The notes beneath the pieces are model-generated. The model did not search any database, was not told where the DNA came from, and worked only from the letters and a program-made list of their open reading frames with translations. The position numbers and the translations under genes are program-made. Source: Prionace glauca (lineage: Eukaryota > Chordata > Chondrichthyes > Carcharhiniformes > Carcharhinidae). Taken from it: a stretch of 64,000 nt of DNA. The DNA is taken from positions 24,723,538 to 24,787,537 of the forward strand of contig CM075760.1 in NCBI GenBank assembly GCA_037974335.1, read 5' to 3'. This document shows positions 57,462-64,000 of the stretch, piece by piece (within the stretch, counting starts at the first letter, position 1; every line of letters begins with the position of its first letter).

Positions 57462-57500
57462 CACAGTGTCACATTCCGTAGGCTGTGTCATACAATAACC
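57462..57500 (-). promoter_or_regulatory. RSS of JH, 23-bp spacer
   Basis: Gene-sense: nonamer GGTTATTGT (57500-57492), 23-bp spacer, heptamer CACTGTG (57468-57462). The heptamer is a consensus; the nonamer has one change from GGTTTTTGT. Confidence 0.95.
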
Positions 57501-57825
57501 GTCCCTGCATAAAATAGAGACAAAATCACCATTATTTTAAATATTCACAAACCCAAGGAAAAGCAAAATCAATTAATGTTCATTAAATTATAATTGTATT
57601 TCTGGATATCATTTGACATTCATAAATGACCCTAAAGTTTTATATTTCACAGAGTGACACGTGAACATGTTGTTGAAAACACACATCGATAATTGAGTAA
57701 TTATCAAGATTTTCCATGTTTATTCTTGTCATGTGGTCAGTGCTGGACATAAATAATACTGTACTGTGATTACAGTTGGGATTTAAAAGTGACACTAATC
57801 CAGTTTCAGTCAATCAGTGCTGAGG

Positions 57826-57893
57826 GGTTTTTGTATTGACAGTAACTGCTGTGCCATCCAGTAATCACAGTGAGACACAGCATGACAAATACT
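57826..57893 (-). other. IGHD2: D2 segment with 12-bp RSS on both sides
   Basis: The D is 12 bp, ATTACTGGATGG (57865-57854). Its 5' RSS is nonamer AGTATTTGT, 12 bp, heptamer CACTGTG (57893-57866). Its 3' RSS is heptamer CACAGCA, 12 bp, nonamer ACAAAAACC (57853-57826). The 3' heptamer departs from CACAGTG in its last two bases. The 12/12 pattern pairs with the 22-bp RSS of D1 and the 23-bp RSS of JH. Confidence 0.93.
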
Positions 57894-58202
57894 GAGGCGG
57901 ACTGTTAACTGTAAAATACAGACAGTTAATTTCACTGCTATTTCAAAAGCCTGTTTCCAGCTCGTTAAGGGTGACTCAGTGAGATACTTCAATTTTTACT
58001 GGTCATGATATTGATAAAGGGGGTTAGAAACTTTTACATTCTCTGAGCAAATTCAGCGTGTAAATCAATAACAATAAAATTGAAGCATTTTACATCTTAA
58101 AAAGAAACAATGCTGTTTCTAAGTATTATTCTGTTGAACCCTCATTTACTTTGGCATTCGGCAATGGCATTGGTCACAAATTTAAGCAACGTCCTTTTCT
58201 AA

Positions 58203-58283
58203 GGTTTTTGTATGAGGATGGCGCTTTTCTCAGCACTGTGACTCCCATAGTATATCACAGTGACACACACCCATCCAAAAACT
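58203..58283 (-). other. IGHD1: D1 segment with 12/22 RSS
   Basis: The D is 15 bp, ATATACTATGGGAGT (58255-58241). Its 5' RSS is nonamer AGTTTTTGG, 12 bp, heptamer CACTGTG (58283-58256). Its 3' RSS is heptamer CACAGTG, 22-bp spacer, nonamer ACAAAAACC (58240-58203), an exact consensus at both elements. The asymmetric 12/22 pattern forces V to D1 and D1 to D2 joining. Confidence 0.95.
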
Positions 58284-58630
58284 GCACTCACTCTGTTCAG
58301 TCCTGCTGTTCAATATTCACTTGAAATGGACCATTAATTTCGCTCTAATGTAAAATGTAGGCAACTGTTTATATAACACAATCTATCATAAATATTAAAA
58401 AGAGTAATATATCGTGTGTCCTACTTGCTGAAACTACAATGAATATAAAGTCAGTGAAAAGCTCACCAGTTATATCGGTGAGATTGGGAAGATTTACTGT
58501 TAAATGCTTTCTGCGTTACTTTTTTTTAAACACGATGATAGTTTGTTTCTGACCACCCTCGATCATATTGCATTTAAAACAGATACTGACCTTCAGATTA
58601 TGATAGAAGTTGCGGAATCCCCTCTCGGGC

Positions 58631-58669
58631 TGTTCTTGTCCGGGTGCAGCCCTGGATCCTCTCGCTGTG
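58631..58669 (-). promoter_or_regulatory. RSS of VH, 23-bp spacer
   Basis: Gene-sense heptamer CACAGCG (58669-58663), 23-bp spacer, nonamer ACAAGAACA (58639-58631). The first four heptamer bases, which matter most for cleavage, are intact; positions outside differ from consensus. Confidence 0.93.
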
Positions 58670-58974
58670 GTCTGTGGCACAGTAATAGATGGCCGTGTCT
58701 TCGATCTTCAGGCTCCTCATGTCCAAAGAGAAGATGTTGTTTGAAGTGTCTTTGGACGCAGTAAATCGACCCTTAATTGATGGGGCGTAGCTGTTGCTGG
58801 ATGAACTATAGTAGTAAACCAGCCACTCCAGGCCCTGTCCGGGAACCTGCCGGATCCAGTACATGTAGTAGCTGCCAAGATTGAACCCGCTGGTTTTACA
58901 GGTCAGTCTCAGGGAGCCTCCGGGACGCCCGGTCTCTGCCTCTGGCTGGGTCAACACAACATCCGACTGGACAC
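58670..58974 (-). CDS. IGHV: VH segment exon
   Basis: The acceptor 'tttttacag' (AG at 58976-58975) is followed by [15 protein letters not shown] (end of leader and FR1), LTCKTSG (first Cys), CDR1 [19 protein letters not shown] (FR2), a serine- and tyrosine-rich CDR2 ([13 protein letters not shown]), then FR3 with [12 protein letters not shown] and [10 protein letters not shown] (second Cys). About 101 codons, open throughout. The coding end directly abuts the RSS, so this is unrearranged germline and not a joined VDJ. Confidence 0.97.
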
Positions 58975-59107
58975 CTGTAAAAATAGATCAAAAACACCAG
59001 GGATTAATCTTAGTGAAATGATTGCTGACTCTGGAACATTCCAGAGATAGACTAACACTGAGACAGTAACAGTGAGAGACTTGAACAATAATAAAAAAAA
59101 TACTCAC

Positions 59108-59153
59108 CAGATAAGAAAGTCAGCAACAAACTGAGAGAAATGGCCGACCTCAT
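59108..59153 (-). CDS. IGHV: VH leader exon
   Basis: ATG at 59153; encodes the signal peptide start MRSAISLSLLLTFLS and one base of the Gly codon, then donor TCTG|gtgagt (59108/59107). The 133-bp leader intron separates it from the V exon. A hydrophobic core typical of an ER signal is evident. Confidence 0.95.
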
Positions 59154-59242
59154 CTTTCTGGTGATTTGGGGGAAATGGTTGTGTCAGGAACTCAGTGAAC
59201 AAAGCAGCTCCCGGACTGTTGGATTCCGGTCCCAGTGAGCGG

Positions 59243-59252
59243 TATTTAAATA
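59243..59252 (-). promoter_or_regulatory. TATA box of the VH promoter
   Basis: The palindromic TATTTAAATA lies 90 bp upstream of the leader ATG, the usual VH distance. I did not see an ATGCAAAT octamer within about 150 bp upstream; lymphoid control may use other sites. Confidence 0.75.
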
Positions 59253-59273
59253 CCCGGCAGAAGGGGGCGGCTT

Positions 59274-59317
59274 TCCAGGCGCCGCCTGTTGATTCCCTGC
59301 TGGAGGCGGCGCCTGGA
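59274..59317. repeat. 14-bp perfect inverted repeat upstream of TATA
   Basis: Arms TCCAGGCGCCGCCT (59274-59287) and AGGCGGCGCCTGGA (59304-59317), separated by 16 nt, 20-65 bp upstream of the TATA box. Each arm contains its own GGCGCC palindrome. A GC-rich island in an AT-rich region; possible protein-binding site or cruciform. Confidence 0.85.
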
Positions 59318-61310
59318 TCCACGTCCCACCTTCCACACCCCCAACAGAATGGACTCGGAGATTTACAATAGATTAATATTAAAATGGGCATTTTATCTGT
59401 ATCGGGATATTTGTTTGGCTGAAATGTTCATTGTATTGTCCCCATTATTTCTGATGGTGATGTTACAGTTCATCATTTATTTATTTAAATAAGTAATTCC
59501 ATTGTAAAAATGGTGATTTTATTACCACACCCCCAACAAGAAAATAAATCTGAAAATGATGAAATAACATTTTGGAACATTAGAGAATGTTGCAACAACT
59601 CCGTGTCTCTGCCACATTATAATAATAAAGCACAATTTATCAGAAGAAATACCATCGATTTCTGTAACTCAATGTGTAGGATATACAAAGTGATTCTATT
59701 TACAGTTTGGTGGCTTTCGCTGTACAAATTGGGTTTGGAGATGAGAAGAAACTCTCACACAATACAATGTTTCTCCTTATATTTGTCAAACTGCCCCAAT
59801 CTCGAAGACAGGCCTTTGAAAATAATGAGAATCCCAACCTCCTGATAATTAAATAGTGAGTTGACAGAGAAACATAAAATTAAATTGATTTTTGACGGAG
59901 ACGTTAATGAATCGGAACGGACACTGAGATCATTAAAGTTCTCCTTCAGCATCCAGATCATTGCAACTCACTGTATTGGTCACCGTCTGTCTAACATACA
60001 CTGGTATTGGGAACACAGGATATCAGGACTTTGCGGCACATTGCACAATATCACAAGAATAAATGTTTTATCTTCCATTGAATCAGGTTATGAACTGATC
60101 ATTTCTCCACTCATTGGCAGCTATGAGAGGAACTTTTCAATAACAGAAATCAGATTATACCGTACAATAGAACACGGTGCTAATCAGGTACAAGACACGC
60201 TGCTGTTTCAATGTGATACACAAATTTCAGAATTTTCCAGGAATCCCCGGTGTTCATGTCAGTTTTATGATGTTGTTTTAATATTATTTCATGTCACTGC
60301 ATCGATTTTACTTCACTAGGGAACTGGGCCCATCAACATCTCTCTCTCACATTTCATGAAGTGAGTAATAAACAGACTTTAATTATTGGAATGAAATTTA
60401 CTCGGAAACTATAGAAATGAAAAAAAATGATCCGGTCACTTTATTGTTTGACATAGTATTTACTCAGGTAATGAACAGGACACTGAATGAAAATATTTGA
60501 TTGGAATGATTGCGATTTAAATTGTGGGAATTAAACATTTACTGTTTAAATGTCTGAATCCCATGTTGTCCATTGAGCTTCACGCTAATCTGTTCCACAC
60601 AGTATTTGGCAGCAATCCAGGCTGCTGTCAAATGCTCAAAGTTATTGACAGGAAACATCTGGGGGTGTTTGTGCAGTAGATCAAAGATCAGTTTCATCAG
60701 CACTGACCACTTGGCTCCAAGCCAACTTAAAACCCTGCATGTTGTCAGTAAGGTCTATTTATAAACAAATCTACCCAGCAACAGTACTGGAGGCACTTGA
60801 ATTTTTGGAAGTTATAAATCTAGATGATGTTTTCCCATCTCTAAATAAAGGATTATTTTCCACCTTCTCTGGCACCCAATTAACAACAATGATGATTTTT
60901 CCAACACATCAGGATATTGTGATGGACGGACAGAAATAATCACAGGCAAACTGAAAAATGGCTCAGAGAGATGATACATGCTGTTATATTTGAGCATGCA
61001 CATTTATATTTTATCTCCTTTTATCTTTCCATGGCATGTTTGTTTGGAAAGACCAACACTCTTTGCCTGTCCCAAATTCCCTTAAATTGACTGGTTTTCT
61101 TGGACACTTCTGTAGATATTAAAGAGTCAGCTATTTGGCTTTCAGTCTGCAGTTATATCCTTGTGAGACAATGTAGGGATGGCAGATTTCCTCCATTGGG
61201 GAATCAGAGCGGTTCCAATGATCGCAATTACTATCCATTCCAGATTTATCAATAGAATTCAAAATCTACCTGCGGGAACGGCCCGACTTAAATCCCCGTC
61301 CTCACATCAT
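59318..61310. repeat. 5' flank of the intact VH, paralogous to the relic flank
   Basis: From about 59850 to 61300 this stretch aligns with 4676-6110. 61170-61300 is a decayed reverse SINE of the second family shared by both copies. No gene: the 152-codon open frame at 59861-60319 starts at TTG and is not preserved in the paralogue. Confidence 0.75.
60224..60405 (+). repeat. Inverted repeat, left arm
   Basis: The sequence from 'ttccaggaatccccggtgtt' through 'agactttaattattggaatg' is repeated in reverse orientation at 62465-62650 with only about six to ten differences by eye. Confidence 0.9.
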
Positions 61311-61928
61311 TGCCCTGAACCTCTGGATCACTGGATCAATTAAAATAATTGATGTCACCATCTACACAAACAATAAATGTATGACTGTGTTGACACAGGA
61401 ATGAATGACATATGAATGACTGATGGATGAATGACTGTTGGATGCCTGAATATTTTGATTGAGGAAATAGTGAACGGACTGGTGGATTCATTGATAAATG
61501 GTGCTGAATGATGTTGTTCTATATTTCCATATTTGTGTTTGACTACTTCATAAATTGAAACAACTCCTTTATTCAATGTGTGCCCATCTAATACCTTCAA
61601 TCCTTCCAGAGTGTCTGGGTGAAATACATTTCTCGGGAGTTAGCAAGCTGATCCTCTTGAAGAGTAGGGGGAGATTTTCCTGCAGTTCGCATGGTTCATT
61701 TCTCTGCTGATGCTGAATCTTCAAATCCAGGACAGAAAGAGAGAGCATGATATGGTTGAGGAGGAATGATTGTACAATATAAAATACTGGCTCTTTCATA
61801 TACAACAAATTAATCAACAAACCCTCACCCAAATTAGTGAAGGCAACAGGGTGAAAAGTAAATAAGGTGGCAACAGAAATATTTGCGAAACTTACTGGAA
61901 AACTACAAGTGTCACTTGTAGGCTTGTA
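61311..61928. other. AT-rich intergenic DNA
   Basis: Short 'gaatgac/gatgaatg' repeats near 61395-61450; otherwise nothing recognised. Confidence 0.35.
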
Positions 61929-62372
61929 CTAGGCTTGTACTCGTTGGAGTTTAGAAGAATGAGGAGAGATCTCATTGAGACGTATGAGATGATGAATGGG
62001 ATGGATAGGATAAAGGTGGAAAGACTCTTCCAGCTCAGAAAGGACAGTAGGACTAGGGGGCACAGCCTCAAGATAAAGGGGGGAGGGCGGTTTCCAACGG
62101 AGTTGAGGAAGAATTTCTTCAGTCAAAGGGTGGTGAATCTCTGTAATTCTCTGCCCGTTGAAGTGGTGGAGGCTGCCTCGCTAAATATTTTTAAGACGCG
62201 GGTTGATGGGTTTTTGATAAGCGAGGGGATTAAGGGTTATGGGGAGAGGGCGGGAATGTGGAACTGAGCCACGACAGATCAGCCATGATGTTATTGAATG
62301 GCGGGGCAGGCTCGAAGGGCCAGATGGCCCACTCCTGCTCCTATTTCTTATGTTCTTATGTTCTTATGTCAC
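61929..62372 (+). repeat. CR1-like LINE, 3' end with TTCTTATG tail
   Basis: The plus frame reads LEFRRMRRDLIETYEMMNGM, then SLKIKGGGRF and FFSQRVVNLCNSLPVEVVEA, and continues open to about 62267. The 3' end is complete, with 'ctcctatttcttatgttctt' and three TTCTTATG repeats. 5'-truncated at about 61929. One of the least mutated LINE pieces in the window. Confidence 0.88.
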
Positions 62373-62464
62373 ATTATTTCCCAAAACAATGTAATACTGA
62401 ATCGGAATTTAAAGATTCAGTAACTTCACATGAAGTACAGGTTGTTTCATTTATATCATCACTT

Positions 62465-62650
62465 TGAATTTCATTCCAATAATTAAAGTCTGTTTATTAA
62501 TCACTTCATGAAATGCGAGAGAGAGATGTTGGTGGGCCCAGTTCCCCAGTGAAGTAAAATCGGTGTAATGACATGAAATAATATTAAAACAACATCATAA
62601 AACTGACATGAACACCGGGGATTCCTGGAATATTCTGAAAGTTCTGCACG
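62465..62650 (-). repeat. Inverted repeat, right arm
   Basis: Reverse complement of 60224-60405. At its outer edge it reads (reversed) 'gtgcagaactttcagaatat', which resembles the relic flank at 5027 ('gtgcagaacgcttagaatat') more than the left arm does, so it may come from another Ig cluster flank. Confidence 0.88.
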
Positions 62651-62904
62651 CTATTGTCAAGGAAGTTGCATAAATTTCCTGTGAGATGGGAAGAACAGAA
62701 ATAATAGACACTATTTCCAGACACACACACAAGCTGCATCAATTCACAGAGTGATCCCAAATATCATAACAGACTTCTTCACCCTAAACTAATCAACATC
62801 TCAATCACGAACTATACCCTAAAAAAATCCTAATCCCTATCCACCCACATCATTTCTCAATGTCATCACTCTCTTCAATTTCCTCCAAATAACAAAAAAA
62901 AATC
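62651..62904. other. Intergenic, nothing recognised
   Basis: AT-rich, with a short CA run near 62720. No gene. Confidence 0.3.
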
Positions 62905-63020
62905 ACACTGACTCGAAACGTTGGCTCTATTCTCTCGCCACACATGCTATCAGACCCGTTGAGTTTTTCCAACATTCATTATTTTTGTTTCAGTTTCCAG
63001 AATCTGCAGTATTTTGCTTT
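62905..63020 (+). repeat. Short interspersed repeat
   Basis: 'gactcgaaacgttggctcta', 'ctctcgccacacatgctatc', 'tccagaatctgcagtatttt'. Related pieces lie at 2475-2565, 2860-2960 (reversed), 31370-31470 and 32810-32900. Confidence 0.55.
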
Positions 63021-64000
63021 TATCAAACTGATGAACATAATTGGTGAACTAATTGTTTATCTGTATGAATTGATGATAACTGGGGAATTGGAACAACCTC
63101 GCCTGAAAATTCCTCTCCAAGACACTCACAAACATCACTTGGACAACTCCTTTACTTCCGCTGCGTCGGAGTCCAGGAACACCCTCCCTAAGAGCACGGT
63201 CGGTGTACCTACACTGCAGGTTCTGCAGCAATTGAATAAGGCGGCTCACCACCAGCTTACTGAATGCAATTAGCAATGGGGAATAAATGGAGGCCGAGGC
63301 AACGTCGCTTTCCTATCACAGAGTAATTGTAAATATATTCCTCATTATATATGAATGAGATCTGGTGAATGAAATTATTAAATTGCAAATGGATGGTAAT
63401 TGGTGAAAATAATTACTATCTTTCTGAACTTTTTTGTATATTCTCCTTATTCGGTCCAGTGTCATTAATTACTCAGCACTGTCTCAGTTCATGTCTAAGA
63501 AGTTCCGATATCAGTAAAACTGTGCGAGACACTGCCTCAGTTTTATTTCACTTGACAATGTTATTTTTAAAAATGTTTATTTCACGGGATATGGGTCTGA
63601 TTGGAATTTGGCATTTGACCATCCCCACATGGCACTCGGCACTAACACATTACTATTTTCTTGAACCAGGCCCCTGCTTATATTAAAATACAGCCTGGCT
63701 CTGTTAATACTCTGCTAGACCAGAGCTCAGTTTACATTGCACATGGCATTCTCTCTGGTGATGTAATATTTGATACTCACCCTATATATATTTCACTGTG
63801 GCAATTTTGTTCCTGCACTAACTATGCCTCTCTTTGAATTAGGTTTGTTTTACTCCACGGTTTTGTGAGAAGAAGAGATAATATGTTGGGATAAAAAAGA
63901 TTGTTATCAGGCAAGATCCAGAAACGGGCAGTATTGGATCACTAGTATTTTACTGTGCTGTAATTTTCTTTGTTTTTTTGTTCTTCATTGACAGTGAATG
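63021..64000. other. Intergenic to the end of the window
   Basis: 63100-63290 has a faint reversed gene-like or LINE-like phrase without an intact frame. 63650-63840 carries weak 'ctctgtt..tattac' motifs of the degenerate repeat family. The last 50 bp ('ctgtaattttctttgttttt') resemble the LINE tail at 36090-36115. Confidence 0.35.

Larger units (their letters stand above)
39421..59252 (-). other. IGHM: Complete germline IgM heavy-chain cluster (VH-D1-D2-JH-Cmu)
   Basis: Order along the minus strand: TATA (59252), leader, VH, D1, D2, JH, CH1, CH2, CH3, CH4 plus secretory tail, TM1, TM2, poly(A). Intervals between RSS ends are 347 bp (V-D1), 309 bp (D1-D2) and 325 bp (D2-J). Introns are 10.3 kb (J-CH1), 411, 916 and 810 bp between C exons, 3.5 kb (CH4-TM1) and 134 bp (TM1-TM2). 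All exon junctions are phase 1 except TM1-TM2 (phase 0). No stop or frame break was found, and the V, D and J elements are unjoined. This is the multigene cluster layout known from sharks, where each cluster rearranges internally. Confidence 0.95.

Noticed and set aside
58598-58957. Germline-joined VDJ gene, because the V frame runs past YYC
   Set aside because: The extra residues are the translated RSS; heptamer, 23-bp spacer and nonamer directly follow the V coding end, and separate D1, D2 and JH exist.
59861-60319. 152-codon plus-strand frame upstream of VH
   Set aside because: It begins at TTG, has no domain, and the paralogous stretch at 4676-5090 does not keep the frame.

Overview
The window looks like germline DNA from a cartilaginous fish, most likely a galeomorph shark. 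The reasons are a compact immunoglobulin heavy-chain 'cluster' (VH-D1-D2-JH-Cmu) of the shark type, dense CR1-like LINE fragments, tRNA-derived SINEs of the kind common in elasmobranchs, and vertebrate-type nuclear tRNA genes. Everything was read by eye; no database was searched, so the species is not established.

The central object is one complete, unrearranged IgM heavy-chain cluster on the minus strand (about 59.25 kb down to 39.42 kb). It has a TATA box, a leader exon, a VH exon with a 23-bp-spacer RSS, D1 (12/22 RSS), D2 (12/12 RSS) and JH (23 RSS). A 10.3-kb J-C intron follows, then CH1, CH2, CH3, CH4 with a secretory tail, two secretory poly(A) signals, and the membrane exons TM1 and TM2. 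Every exon is open, the splice phases agree, and the key Ig-fold cysteines are present. The J-C intron contains a 0.7-kb repeat that is purine- and G-rich on the coding strand and resembles a switch region. It is followed by a 1.9-kb GTGA repeat with the opposite strand skew, and by old ~0.6-kb tandem duplications near JH.

Left part (1-27 kb): repeats and relics. A decayed VH exon at 2.8-3.2 kb, with its 5' flank to 6.1 kb, is paralogous to the VH and 5' flank at 58.7-61.3 kb, so a second Ig cluster once lay here. Nested CR1 LINEs fill 6.1-9.9 kb, and older LINE remnants, SINEs, a 14-copy 84-bp array and a (TG)n tract follow.

Middle part (27-36 kb): a two-exon rhodopsin-family GPCR resembling the GPR139-like receptors of sharks (minus strand), then a small tRNA cluster. 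The cluster has Phe-GAA, two Val genes in tandem duplicated units with anticodons CAC and TAC, Glu-TTC and a decayed inverted Glu copy, a decayed Asn, and Gly-GCC. A CpG-rich promoter-like segment without a recognisable gene lies at 36.5-37.1 kb.

Right part (59.3-64 kb): 5' flank of the VH gene, an inverted duplication around 60.2 and 62.5 kb, a CR1 3' end and otherwise featureless AT-rich DNA.
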